The notes: generated by a model from the letters alone, not told the origin. DNA of 64,000 nt from Luscinia megarhynchos (GCA_034336665.1 CM067592.1:29485819-29549818); one strand, 5' to 3'; numbered from the stretch's first letter, positions 9,265 through 22,190 are shown. Translations and numbers: made by a program.

Positions 9265-12200
9265 ATTATATTTTTTCTGAATTTTAGCAGAGAATAAATA
9301 TATGGTACTAAAAGAATTTAGCAGCACTTGGGAACCTCCATGCTTTTTTATTAAAAATTTTTCAGTAAGGTTTTCTGGTTAAATTCCTAGGTTATGTAAA
9401 ACCTTGAGCAAGAATTTACATCAGAGTAGTGTTTTTCCCAGGAGACACAGTAAACAGGCACATCTTTTAGTCTACTTTACTTTCTTTCCTTGTCATTCTC
9501 AGGGAGTAGAAATGGATTGCTCTACCTCTTTGGTACATTCCACCAATAAATTTCTGTTCTTCAACTGAGTATTCACACAGATGTAATAAATCAACTCAGA
9601 AGGATGACAGTGGTAATCAAGATTTTTCCCATTACATACCCATTCCCCACAGGGAGAAGAGTATAGATAGGGAGTTGCTTCTAGACTCAGAATCACTTTT
9701 AACAATTTGCTTGCTGAACTTTGTATCCTATACTGAAACAGGTATTTTTTAAATTCTTGACCATGTAATTCACTTCGTAAGAACAAAAATTATTATGACA
9801 AATGCTGTGTATTTTCAATGATTTTTGAAGATGCAAGTAAATTAAAAACAAAAATGCGAGGAGGGGGATGTGTGTTTACATGTAAAGAGTACCTATTTCC
9901 TGTGAGCTGTGGTTTTACAGGGAGGGGTAAAAGACTGAACAGGAGGTAGTAAAATTATGGGATCATTTCAATTCAATTCAATTCAATTGAACAAGACCAA
10001 GTGCAGTGTCAAAATGTAGCAGAGCTGATTCAGTTTCTTACAGTGACTTTTTCAGAAGTAATTTTCTTGTAGATTTTGAGGTTATCAGACATGGCCATTT
10101 ATCTGCTAAGCAGTGCTTGAAATTATTTAAATTTGCCATGTGGAAATAGCCAATAAAAAATATACTGTGTATACAGTTTGCTGAAGACCACATGTATGAA
10201 ACACATTATTAACAGATTGAAAGGAATTGTTGTAGAATAAATTGTGGACATATCCTAAAAAAAGACATAGATGGAATTTTTTTCATCCCCATATGAAATG
10301 TGATGAAAGAAGGCATATGAGCTGTGTGAAAATATCCACTCTCATACATCATGTTGCAAGTCAGCTGAGAGCTAGGTGTTCTGGCACTTCTGAATTGGAA
10401 AAATATATGAGCTGCAACATGCTGTTTATATCACCCGCAAACTTGAGAGATTAAGTCCCTCTGGGCTACTATGTTGCAGATCAGAAGGTGTCATTTAATA
10501 GTAGACTCATACCTTCAAATTGAAAATGAGAAGGAAAAAGACAGATGACATCAGTGAGAAAAACAAAAGGAAAAGATGTGGTGTGTACTTCATTGTTCTT
10601 CTTACACTACTTTAGCACCCTAAGGCATTAATAAGAAGAGGTTCCTGTTCTCCTACTCTGTGCAAACAATTCAGAAAGTGCCTACACAATTTATGGGAGC
10701 TTCCACAAAGGAATCTTTTTTAGGTCTTCTCTCGTTCTTTGACTCTCATCGTTTCTCTTTGACTTTTCCTTTGTTAAATGTATACCTAAAAAACCTAATA
10801 AATGTTGGTTGGGGTTTTTTTTATATCTTCTTACTGAGTACAGATTTTAGCAAGGAGAATAATTACATAGCTGAAATTCTACTAATCAGTCTTGAAGAAT
10901 TCTTTGTGGCTTGAACTCCTATCTGCTAAGACAGCAATTAAATAAAACAGGTCATTTCAGGCTTCAAGAAAGCAAAAGAAGGAAATCCCAGAGAAGTTTT
11001 CATTTCACACTGATTTGCATAACCTACTAGGTGTATTCCAGGAATTACTCTTAGGATTTTTTCCCAAAGGATTTTTTAACTCCAGTTTACTGGAATGAAT
11101 ACTGACTCAGCTTCACTTATTAATTTCTTGTTTTCAATAATTTAAATTTGAAATTATTGAAGAAAACAGTCATGTAGGCTCACTTTAAAATCAACAGAGA
11201 GAAACGGGCTTTTCATGTGCTCTGTTCTAGTTAGTGGTCTAAAGTCCATTTATTGGCAATAAAGAGAAACAGGCACTTCAGGACTGCAATTCATTTAATC
11301 CTGATGTAGATATCTGACAAAGATAAATTACTTCCTCGGGCTGTGTTACTCTACACTTAAGAGTTGTATTGCTCTATCCTGACTAAAAAGAGGTACTGCT
11401 TTCAGTTGTGGGTATCAAATATGTAGATTTTGAACTTTGGGAGATATCAAGATCTTTTAGTTTTGTGAATCATAGTAAAATATTCTTCCACTTAACATTC
11501 TTCCACAAAACATTCCATAAATGCTACAGTTTTTCTTGTTTCACAGAAAGCATTTTCTTCTGAGGTATTGCTGTTGGTAGAGAAAAAGATGAAGATTTTA
11601 TGAATGCTTTGCAATATAAGCAGTTTTTAAAAGCATTAAATCTAATATATGTCTAATAAAAGTGTCTCATGGCAAAGGGAGTTCACTACTGAAGAACCTT
11701 TCCCTGCAGCATTTTCTCACCACGTTTCTCTCTGTGAAAGTGTGTTCAGCTTCTGTGCTTAATTGATTTCTAAAAGACAGAAGGAACACAGCAGAAACTT
11801 GTGGATTTCATCAGGGTGCCTTCATTTCTTTTGCAAATAAAATTCAAGTGTAAAAATACAACTGCAGCCTATGATAATTTTTTCAATGTTCATACTCTGA
11901 TTTAACCAGCTCTTTCATTTATTTTCAATTACCAATCAATAACAATCTTATCAATTTATCTATCATAGCAAAGTTTTCATAGTGTCAATTCTTCATAATG
12001 CAAATAAAGTACAAAACATGAGCAGTATCTCATAGAGGTAGTGAAGACACTGCAGTTTTGACTTAAAAGATGATAGCTACACTTTTGTGTAGTCATTTCA
12101 AATGACTTTAAATGTTTGAAATTTAAATTTCAATAAAAATTATTATTAACTTCTAATAAATATTCTATGATGTGTGGATATTTCCAGTATTTTTTAAGGA

Positions 12201-13422
12201 AAGAAAAAAAATATATATCGAGGCAGAAGGGTTGGACAGAAGAAAATGAGATCAATTCATTTTATAACAACATATATATTTCTAGAATTAATCAACACAT
12301 AACATTTCTGATTAATCTTGAAACTCAGATTATTCTTTTCAATTTATTTTACTATAATATTTAAAAATTCAGAGTCAGTTTGTATAATTTGCCATCCAGT
12401 TTCTTCAAGATAATAACACTTCTCTAGTGGTCGGGGGTTTTCTGTCTCACAATACATTTGCTATCTTTCCCTAAGTCATGGAAGCTTTAGTATCACAATT
12501 TTATTTCAAGATATTCTTCTCCCTAGTATGCAAAATGATTCATTTCTTGAGAAAGGTACCCAGGAATAGCCTGCAGGCTATATATGTTGTGCCTAAGATT
12601 TTCTGTTTTGACGTTTAGCCTTTTTTAAAGAGTATTTTCTCATAGACTTAAAATCTGTTATTTTAAATTTCAGCATCCCTTTCCTGTACCCTTGTGTAGT
12701 CACAACCCATCAATGGTTTGCTGTGATTTCAAGAAAGGGTGATTATAGCACTATGAAACAATTACATTTATTGAATGTGGTTCCTGAAGACACCCACATT
12801 GTTTCCAGCTCATTATTTGTAGCATACAAATTTTTGTTCACTCTCCTTAAGTATTTCTATTCACTCTCTGCACTCTCTTTCTCCACTGGATTTGTCTATC
12901 AAATTTGCATTGGCCACTAGGGTAAAATGCTAACTCTGTTAAAGAATTTAATTTTGGAGACACAATAACAGACTCTGATGAGACAGTTGAGCAGTTAAGT
13001 GTGAGTGTTTGTTGTGCCCTTTCCATCAAAATGGACTTCAATAGAGAAGATCTACTACTTTGTATTTTTAGGCTAAGGCAGCTTGATTTGACAGACATGA
13101 TTTTGTAAGTGATATATAATATATTTTGTAAGTGATGTATAACACATATCACAGATTGGAAGACAGAACAGATAAGAAGACAAATCAGATCCTGAGGAAC
13201 AATTGGGGCATTAATTGCTTCAAATATGGATGTTCTGTTGTTGTCTCATGTTAGAAAACAGTATCAATCAAAGCCAGAGAGAACAAAGAATCATTTTTCG
13301 TCAATTACATGTATCTGTAACAACTTTTATACCTTTGACATGGTTTCCAGTATATACCCATTTGAAATTCTTCTCTCTAAGCAGCATTTTTTTAGAGTTT
13401 TTTTTCAGCCAGACTAAGGATT
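9265..13422. other. AT-rich non-coding stretch
   Basis: No gene or known repeat is supported. A (TTCAA)n run of about 23 bp lies at 9967-9989. A perfect 16-bp palindrome (ATAGCCTGCAGGCTAT) is at 12566-12581. The open frames here (9499-9786 minus, 10242-10454 plus) show no motif or codon signal that I trust. Confidence 0.5.
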
Positions 13423-13675
13423 TTCAGCCATAATTTCTTCTTTGAGCACTGCACTGGAAATGGGAGCACAGTCTCAGACAGGTGCCTCCACACAGAGGCT
13501 GCTCCACCACCCAGCAAGTGGGGCCAGAGCAGACTGCAGCCCCAGGCAGGTCCAGGGTCTGACTGCAGGTGTCTGATGCACAGCCAGGCAGTGGTGATGG
13601 CTGGGGCACAGACACCAGGCAAGGCTCTGGGCCTCAAAGCAGTGCTCAAGTCCCAGGGAAGGCTCTGTCTATCAA
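13423..13675. other. GC-richer block of unknown origin
   Basis: About 250 bp, sharply richer in G+C than its surroundings, full of CAG and CCAG words. It is open in several frames of both strands, as expected from the low TA content. It resembles a retroelement or LTR piece in composition, but I do not recognise the family, and there is no TATA box or polyadenylation signal. Confidence 0.3.
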
Positions 13676-16605
13676 CTCCGCTGCTCTGAAAGAAGTCTCA
13701 TCCAAAATCAACAAGCTTCACTGTACCAGAGGTGACCTTAAGCTTAGGTGGTCACACCCTCAGTGTGTGGAGGTCGTTGTAGGGGTTATTGATGTAAACA
13801 AGGCTCTGACACAGATAATTTACAAACATGCCTGTATTCTTCTTACCTTTGCCCTCCCGGGAGTATGCTACTATACATATATATGTATGTGATGGAAAAA
13901 TATTACTTTGATAAATGGAGACTATAGATTCATACCAAAAACTGTATCTGCAAGACATTTAATTAAAAAAAAAAAAATAGATTAAAACATTTGTATATTT
14001 TCTCCTTATTTTCCTTTAAGCTGCTCAATTTTTCCAGAAGATTAACTTTTCTTACACAAAAAAATAGTTGCACCCATGACAGCATTGACAGTCATGATGG
14101 CATTTCCTATGTCAAATACCAAAATGATATTTGTCTGTCTGGCATAGCAATGGCAGTAGGTTAAAAAGGTTATAACTCAGGGTCACTTTGGTGAGAAACC
14201 TGGAGATATGATTTATGGACAAGATACAGTGAACATCTCAGTTAGTTGTCACTATTCATAAATGCTTCATTGTCACGCAGAGTATATTAAGCCTACACAA
14301 AGTTAACAAACTGAAGCATCTTAATTCAAGCAAAAGAAAAGAAAAATATTTATGTACAGACATTGAGAGAGTATCAGCTGAAAATATATTTCCACACAAG
14401 TGATACAATTGATAGAAGGCATATGTAGGACACAGTACTAAACTTCTCATTAGATGATCTCCACTGTCACAATAAAGTGGAACCAATGGGCATGTCTTGT
14501 ATTTTTGAAGGCGTGAAATCTTTGAATATAATAAAATTTCAACCAAGAGCGTGTCTTAAGGAATGACCTTTGATGCCTTAAGAGGAGGAATTTTAAACAT
14601 AAAAATGTTATTAAGAAAAGATTTGAGCACAAATTCCTAACTATACCTGAGTGGCATTCACAGCATTTACTGTGAATTGACACCATTTTCTCACAGCATT
14701 TTATACATTGGCATAAGTGTAGATATACTGCTGAGAGTTTTGGTGCTAAAGTACAGCACATCTAAAAATTTCTAGCTCAGATACATTACATACAGGTCTT
14801 TCCCTCACATCAGGGAATAAGAATGGGTCTATACCAGCCACAACCACTCTTAGCTGCAGAAGCAAATTCTGTTTTTATATCTATGAGTGTATAAGTACAT
14901 ACATCAGTCTACATACAAATATTATAAAAACATTTCCTCAAAAACATGTGATAATAATAGTGGTTACACCTTGTCATTTGCACACGATTGGACTGAAAGC
15001 ACTGTTCATATAAGAAGCTAAAATAAATGTCAATGTGCAAAACGGATGCTTATGTGAAATCAGCATTTAAACATCACTGCCTGTTGGAGAACCACTGAAG
15101 GTACAATCATTTGTTGGTTACTACTGTTTTTATCGAATCTGTTGTGTCATGATAAATGTTTTAGCTTCTACTTAAACAGACAATGCACCACAAACTTCAA
15201 AATTCTTGGAAATTAAAAACATGGAATAATATTCCTGGAATAATATATCTTTAGATCTTATACACTTGATGCCTAGCTGGGTCCAGACTGATCATTAACA
15301 AGGATTAATTTTAATCTTTATCTTTGCAAATCTTTATTCCTCATCAATCCAATTAAAAAGAAAAGAATATCTGTATTAAAATAAGTTCTTCACTGTGTAG
15401 TATAGTTACAATCCCAAAAGTTAACTGTTTTTCTGGAAGCAAACTACCTTCCTCTGAATTTACCCAGCACGTACTAAAGCCAGACAATCATCTGATCTAT
15501 TGAGAAGTTAGGTCAGCAAGACTATTTCTTTCCAACTATTCATCTTGTGTAGCTGTTAACTATCCTATAAGCACAGTGCCCATTGTAAGAATGTTTAAGT
15601 AGGTTATGCCAATTGCCCCTTAAATTCCAACAAGCATAAATGATGGCAAAATCCCGGTCCTTTTAAAGAAAAAACTCAAAATATTGGTAGGGTTTGATTC
15701 TGTTTTCTTCAATTACAGAAACACACCAATAAGCATGAGGTTAAAGCAGGTTTCTTAAAATCAGACTTTTGATGTTTCACTCAATCCTCCACAGCACTGT
15801 GAGCCTGTTTCTTCAATAAGTGTTGGAGGAAAGTGAGAAGACTGTGGGGAATGTGCATGTGCAAATGTGTGCTGGGGGAAGGAAAGAAACCATAACCTGT
15901 GCAGTAGCATAAATAGGCTTAGAAGAAATATGCAACACTCTTCTAGAAACATGCAACACTCTTCTCTCACTCCTGCCAGCATGGGGCTAGGAGCTGCCAC
16001 TCAGGAGAGTCAGGAAGAAGCTCAAGCTGCTGACAGGATAGAACAACTCACAGCAACTGATGAGCTCTTGGTGTCTTCAAGGAACTAATGTGGGCTTCTG
16101 ACTTTTGCAAAGGAGTCAAAAAACCGCAGCCACCCACCAAAGAATATTTGAAGTAAAGAGTATTTGAATTAACTAAATTTAATTTTATTTTAATTTGCTA
16201 GGGTTGAAGAAGAATAGCGTGGTAACAGGGAAGGTTTAAAGCTGCAGAAATGCAACAGAAGTGTAGTGATTAATCTTAGATGAGGTGGTTTTGTATGTTG
16301 ATGTTCATGTACATAAAACCATAACCCGCTTTTCAGTATTATTTAGACATATTCTAATTGCAGTAGATTTTTTAAAGAACAAAAAAATTAAGAAGTCAGG
16401 CCATTACACTCCTAGATAGTCAAAGCTAGACTTAATTTTGGTGCAGCATATGAATTCGTGATTCTAAAATATCTTTACAATGTAGATGACATATTCTGTT
16501 ATTCTGAGTGAAGCCATATACAACATAGACATATCAATATTCTATATTAAAATATAATTTTATTGTTTGAACGACAAAGCACTTTGCATGTAAATTAAAT
16601 GTTAT
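13676..16605. other. AT-rich non-coding stretch
   Basis: No gene is recognised. A tandem doublet of about 21 bp (AGAAA-ATGCAACACTCTTCT, twice) lies near 15923-15964. A minus-strand open frame at 14256-14546 and an overlapping one at 14450-14761 are Cys/Leu-rich and look like chance. Confidence 0.5.
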
Positions 16606-16607
16606 TG

Positions 16608-16670
16608 CACAGGGACACAACATGATCCTTCTGGGTCCCTCTCAACTCAGAATAATCTGAGATTCTGTGA
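16608..16670 (+). mobile_element. Short CR1 3' tail
   Basis: CATGATCCTTCTGGGTCCC, then CTCAACTCAG and a final GAGATTCTGTGA, is a strongly truncated CR1 3' end of the same type as the tails near 8600, 9250 and 54800. Confidence 0.65.
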
Positions 16671-16759
16671 AAATTTCTGGTTTATTCCTGGTAGAACTGT
16701 TAAGGTTATGTGACAAAACAGCATATAACCATGAAAAAAGAGGAGCACAAAGAAAAAAA

Positions 16760-17880
16760 AACAATTAGGAAACCCTACCACCTCCACCTGTAAAAAGGAC
16801 TCTAGGGACACCATGGGTTGGGGATAGGGTGTGTTGGTACCCAGGGTATCACCTCCAGCACCCACCAGGCACCTACCCAGCGTGTCCCAGGGAGTGTCAG
16901 TTCCTGGAAGAGGTTTCATCCTACACTGTTAGGCTGGGGGGCTCTCCAGACCTCCCCACAGAGACACCACCACCCATGTGTGGCAGGTAGTTCATGGGGT
17001 GCAGGAGCACAAGACTTACGGGGATGTGCAGTGGAAGAGCCAGAGGAAGGGGATTTGGGGATCAGTGTGAACTAAGGCAGCAAAAGCACAGGAAAACAGG
17101 TTTGAAAGGTGATACAAAAGGCCCTTTCACAAAGGGCCAGAAAGGTGTGGGCAGAAGATGGCCAGTGTGTTCGTGGGGACATGCCCAGCACCTGCCCCAT
17201 GTGATCCAACCCTATCTTCTCTGCATCCCCACTTCTATTTCCTGGGCAAGGAACTCTGTCTCATGTGTCTGTGGGAGGGGACTGTGGGTCAGGGTCTGTG
17301 TGTCCATGGTGGCACAGGGATGGCTGCCAGGGATGGCAGCCCTGGAGCCATCACAGCTTCATCTGCCAGTCTGTGGTAGCCAGAAAATGTGTGGCCTGAC
17401 CCGACAGGAAGGGAGCATGTACCCCTTGATAGGGTTGTGGATATCTCCAAGCAGGAGGCACATGGAGGGCTTGGCTCCTGAAGGCAGTAGGGCTCCAAGC
17501 CCAGCAGTAAAGGTATGTGGAGGTGCAGGTCAATTGAAAGACTTGCCAGTGGGTGTGTGGGCACGTGTGCATGCATATGTGTGTGCATGCAAGGGTGTGA
17601 CAGAGAGACAAGAGGATCCAGGGGAAATCCCCTTACAGACCTCATGTCTAAGCACAGATGCCAGGAGTTTCACACTTGTGCATGTGTCTGTTCTATACCC
17701 ATGGGGAGGGTACATCTGTGTCCTTGGTGTTTGCATGTCCAGAAAGCAGCCACTAGGGGAACTGAAACCAGAGGAGGTGACAGGACAGACCATGCTTGAT
17801 CCCTGCTGCTGGAGGGATCACCTTGTGGTTTTATGTCATGTATGTATTCCCACTAAATCACCCTCATCTTGACCAGTCAG
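16760..17880 (+). other. GC-richer block with a 292-codon open frame, unidentified
   Basis: About 1.1 kb of GC-richer, TG/CA-rich sequence between AT-rich flanks. The frame at 16994-17872 is open for 292 codons, by far the longest in the window. Its product is rich in Cys, Gly, Arg, Trp and Val (VCVSMVAQGWLPGM, VHAYVCACKG), with no signal peptide, transmembrane segment or domain I recognise. A degenerate TGTGCATGCATATGTGTG run at about 17568-17590 sits inside it. Overlapping frames exist on both strands, so low stop density explains part of it. It may be an unrecognised LTR or retroelement piece. I do not call it a gene. Confidence 0.3.
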
Positions 17881-18129
17881 AGAGGGAGGTGGCTCGAGGC
17901 CATAAGTACTATTTTTTGTGTCTGCAAGAGTGCTATGGCTTCTGTCAGTGCTGATCAGTGTATGTGCATATATATGTATTTTATATGTGTTTATGTGTGT
18001 TTACTGGGAGTAGGTGCTCAGACTCAGCAGCAACCATCTGCCAGATTTGGCATGTCCTCACAAAAACCACAGGCATGTAGATTCTACTGGCAGACAGCTA
18101 CACCTGCAATCTACATAAAAGTAATATGA

Positions 18130-18949
18130 CTGACCAATGTTTTGAATTTTCGTTTGTTTACAGTGGATAAATAATTTTATGATAGATTTATTTTCAAAAG
18201 GGTTACATTAGGTGGCCAAACCCTTTGACTACCACAAGCCTCGCAGTATGTCCAGCTCCACAAGTGCCACTGTGGCTGCACATAAAACAGAAAGTGCAGT
18301 TGCACTTAGGAACTTCGGATGCAAATGAGATTGTCATATCCTAATGTTGTGTTGGGGACAAGGTAAGGATAAGCCCTGAACTCTTTTAAAGGCCCTGAAA
18401 TTCATGAAAATGGGATTTTACTGTATGTTGTAGATGGAAAGAGTCACACACTCCTGACACTGAGAGTAAGGATCCACAGAACACTCTGACACATACAAAA
18501 AACAGTGCTACATTAACCTTACAGCAGAATCTTTCTTCCAAGAGCATCACAGGTTACTTGATTTTATAATACAGTGGAAGGGAAAAAAATCCCTAAAAAG
18601 AGTCCCAAAGAACCCCAAATCTTCATGTTTAAAAATGCTGATTTTTTTTTTTTTTAATATCATTTTTGGTGAAGAAAGAATGGAGTTATACAAAGAAAGG
18701 AAATGGCATATTTTAAAATACATTTCCTCTGTAAAATCATTCAATAGAACAAGAGCAGTGTCTCCGTTTTCTCACATCAACTATCACAATGCTGTTAGTA
18801 GAAAGTGGAGGAACAAAAAATGGCTATCATAGACGTTCAGACAGTCTGTGGGGAGCAGCATATGTGGTATCACTAGATATCAAGTTACTGCATCACTTGA
18901 AATATCCTTTAAATGGAAAAGTTTCCACAAAGTGTATCAAGTAGAAAGA
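18130..18949. other. Non-coding stretch before the long CR1
   Basis: No gene. A T14 run is at 18642-18655. The last ~100 bp before 18950 may still be CR1, but I cannot align it. Confidence 0.4.
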
Positions 18950-18977
18950 GGAGGCCCAGCTGAAGTGCACAGATAAC

Positions 18978-19495
18978 AAACAGGAGGAGCTGGAGGCCAC
19001 TGTACTGCAGGAAAGCCATGATGTACTCCCCATCATGGAAGTGTGGTGGGATGACTCACACGACTGGGGTGCTGCAGTGGATGGCTACAAGGAGTTACAG
19101 GGATGAAAAAGAGGTAGAGTGGCTCTGTACATTAGGGAAGGTTCTAACTGTTTAGCACTCAAGGCAAGTGATGATAAGGCTGAGAGACTAGGTGTAAGAG
19201 ACAGGGGGAAGGCTGGCAAGGCAGATGTCCTGCTGGCAGTCTGTTGTAGACCACCCAACCAGAACAAAGATGTACATGAATTATTCTGTAAGCAGCTGGC
19301 TGGTGTTTCACCATCATCAGCCCTTGCTCTTGTGGGAGACTTTAACCTGATGGACACCTGCTGGAAACTCAACACAGAAGAGAGAAGGCAGTCTAAGAAG
19401 TTTCCTGAAATGCATGGAAAAGAACTTCCTGACACAGATGGTAAGAGCCTATCAGCAGTGAGGCCTTGTAAAACTGCAATTTACAAACAGTGAAA
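18978..19495 (+). pseudogene. CR1 ORF2 endonuclease (APE-like) remnant
   Basis: This would nick target DNA for target-primed reverse transcription. Seen in the frame of 19119: WWDDSHDW near 19045, TGA at 19104, then RVALYIREG, VCCRPPNQN near 19242 and the conserved ALVGDFNLMDTCW near 19330, where GDFN is a hallmark of the APE-type endonuclease. The frame is open from 19119 to 19493 but lacks the last conserved histidine region (SDH). Downstream sequence to about 19950 is related linker with several frameshifts. Confidence 0.85.
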
Positions 19496-20059
19496 GACTA
19501 GTGGGAGATGTGGTGGTAAGAGGCTACACTGGGCACAGCAATCATGAAATGATTGTTTCAATTCTTGGCAAAGCAAGGAACATGGTCAAAAAGACATCTA
19601 TGTTGGACCTCTGGAGGCAGCCTTTGGCATATTCAGGACACTAGTTCAGAGACTCTCTCAGGAAACAGTCCTTAACAAAAGGGTCCGGGAAGACTGTACA
19701 TATTTAAGAAAGAAATTGTGAAGAAGCAGAACATAACCATGTACCAAAAAACAAGCAAGGGAGGTAAAAGGCCATCTGAATCGAACAGGGAGCTTTCACA
19801 AGAGTTCGGGGAGAAAAACAGGGTGAATGACCTTGGAAAGAGAAACAGACAACTCAGGAAGAGTACAAAGATGTCGTTAGGTCATGTAGAAAGATTAGAA
19901 AGGTGAACATCTGAGCTAGAACTCAATCTGGCCATTTTTGTAAAAGACAATAAAAAGTGTTCTTATAAATGCATTAATAACAAAAGTAGAGCCAAGGAGA
20001 ATTTCCATTCTTAACTGTGGAGAACGTTGCCAGCAAAGAAGCAGAAAAGTCTGATACTT

Positions 20060-20850
20060 AATGCCTTCTTTTCCTCAGTCTTTAATACAAAGACTGTATA
20101 CCTTCCAGGGCAACTGGCCTCCTGAGCTGGTTGATAAGGACAAGAAGCAAAACAGACCCCAAAAAATCCAGGAAGAAGTAGTTAGTGACCTACTGTGCCA
20201 CTTGGACTGTTACAAATCTATGGGACCAGATGGGATTTATCCAAGGGTACTGGGCTGGTGGAAGATCTTGCTAAGCCTCTTTCCATCATTTATTATCAGT
20301 CCTGACTAAACACCAAGGTCCCAGACAGCAGCTGATGTGATGCCTGTGCACAAGAAGGGCCAGAAGGAGGATCCGGGGAACTCGAGGCCTGTCAGCCTGA
20401 TCTCTGTACCTGGAAAGGTTGTGGGGTGATCTTCTGGAGAGCGATCACGTGGGAGAATGTTCACTTTGAGATCACATTGAGAACAATACAGTACAACCAA
20501 GGGACCAGACCCAGCCAGAATGGGCTTAGGAATGGCAGGTCCTTTCTAACCAACCTGATTTCCTTTTATGACCAGGTGACCCTCCTGCAGGAAGGGCTGT
20601 GGATGTTGTCTGCCTGTATTTCAACAGGCCTTTGACACTGTCCCCCACAGGACACTCCTGGAAAAGCTGCAGCCCGTGGCTGGGACAGGAGCACTCTGTG
20701 CTGGGTTAAGAACTGGCTGGATGGCCAGGCCAGAGAGTGGTGAGTGGTGCTGCACACAGCTGGTGGCTGCTCATGGGGGATGTCCCACAGGGGTCTGTGT
20801 TGGAGACAGCTCTGTTAAATATCTTTATTGATGATGTGCAAGAGGGGATT
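20060..20850 (+). pseudogene. CR1 reverse transcriptase remnant, truncated inside the palm
   Basis: Motifs appear in order over several frames: KSMGPDGIYPRVL (frame of 20061, near 20212), the HKKGQKEDPGN-RPVSL block near 20350-20400, and AFDTVPHRTLLEKL near 20626, where the aspartate is the first palm carboxylate. The expected FADD catalytic box after the FIDD-like segment near 20825 is absent, because the sequence switches to 3' UTR at about 20850. At least three frame changes are needed to follow the protein. Confidence 0.85.
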
Positions 20851-21256
20851 AAGAGTCCTATGAAGAGTGGCTGAGAGAGCTGGAGCTGTTTATTATGGAG
20901 AAAAGAAGTCTCAGAGAGCACCTTTCACTCTCTGAATCCCTTAGAGTGGCTGCAGCCAGGTGAGGGTGTCAGTCTCTTCTCTCAGGCAATTGCTGACAAG
21001 ACAAGGGGACACCTCAAGATGGTCCAGGGGAGGTTCAAGCTGCCCATCAGGAAGAATTTCTACGCAGAAAAGGTTGTTAAACATTGGAATGGACTGCCCA
21101 GGGAGGTGGTGGACTCACCATTCACAGAGATATTCAAGAAACAACTGGATGTGGCACTTACTGCTGTGGTCAAGTGGAAAAGGTGGTGATCAGTCAAAGG
21201 CTGGACTCAATGATCTCATAGGTCTTTTCCTACCTAAATAATTATGTGATTCTGGG

Positions 21257-21589
21257 CAAAGTAGTAAAATAATCACTCAGCTACTGAGATGTAAATATGG
21301 TACCAAGAATGATATTGATGATGACACCCTTAATTTATTTTGTAAGAAAAATTTAGACTAAGAATAGAAGATTAGAATAGGATGTTTCTATTTTCATCAC
21401 GTCACCCACCAACAAAATATTGCAACAAGCATGAAGCTAATGGTTTTAGCCTCTTTTCTTTTGGTGACACCCAATTTCCAGTCAGGGTTTACTTAAGTGA
21501 TCTACCTTCTATATCTAACATATATTTATGTATATATATTTACAAATCATCATGTACTTTTGAGGGATACATTCAGTGCAGGTTGCTCA
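21257..21589. other. AT-rich spacer
   Basis: No gene or repeat is recognised between the CR1 tail and the LTR-like block. Confidence 0.4.
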
Positions 21590-21900
21590 GAGTGCAAGTT
21601 GCAATGTGAACTGGAGGATGAGTTCTGTGGGGCAGGAGCCCAAGCAGGAGTCTGAGTCTGGGGCAAGAGGCCAATCCTCTGCATAAAAAAGGGCCCAGGG
21701 ACCTGGGGCCACTCAGAGACAGAGCAGGAGCCGATGACTCTAGATTTTCCTGTGCTTAAAATGCCAGTGTACAAATCACTGGGGATCCTTTGTTTGGGGT
21801 CTCTCCTTGGAGGCACGCAGCTTAAGCTGCTATTTTGTTGTTTTCTTGTTTAGTTATTTCATCATGAGATCTAGATGTCTGAAAATCTGCGGTGGGACAC
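21590..21900 (+). mobile_element. Probable retroviral LTR fragment
   Basis: The block has LTR-like organisation: a CCAAT at 21671, a CATAAAAAA TATA-like box at 21682, an R-like CTGGGGCCACTCAGAGACAG, and a U5-like GGGGTCTCTCCTTGGAGGCA near 21797. This resembles bird ERV LTRs. No clear TG...CA ends, polyadenylation hexamer or target duplication was found, and the limits are approximate. Confidence 0.4.
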
Positions 21901-22055
21901 CTAGGGTTGATCCAGTAAGGAAAACCTGAAAACCTGATCTGACTCTGTGAGTGGGTGGATGTGTACCTTGGTCCCAGCTCAGGTGATGTCAGAGTGACTG
22001 ACAGAGTGGTTCCTGAATGGCTGTAGAGGGAACTTCCCTAACAGTAAAATATATG

Positions 22056-22059
22056 TGTC

Positions 22060-22113
<54 letters not shown>

Positions 22114-22190
22114 TATCTATACATATATACATATATATATGTACACATATATGCATATATATATATATATACACATGTATAAACACACGT
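22056..22190. repeat. TG/TA/CA compound microsatellite
   Basis: GT repeats pass into about 32 bp of pure TA (22071-22102), then CA and mixed ATAC/ATAT units. The run is strongly self-complementary and could extrude cruciforms. Open frames across it on both strands are artefacts of the repeat. Confidence 0.95.

Larger units (their letters stand above)
18950..21256 (+). mobile_element. Long CR1 LINE copy with internal deletion
   Basis: This CR1 carries an ORF2 endonuclease region, an RT region and the 3' UTR in order. It starts inside ORF2 at the equivalent of NKQEELEA (18978-19001), so it is 5'-truncated. The 3' end has the typical CR1 UTR (GGAATGGACTGCCCAGGGAGG near 21090, GTCAAAGGCTGGACTCAATG near 21195) and a degenerate ATTATGTGATTCT tail. 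A junction near 20850 joins mid-RT straight to the 3' UTR, so the catalytic box is gone. Many stops and frameshifts show an old, inactive insertion. Confidence 0.9.
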
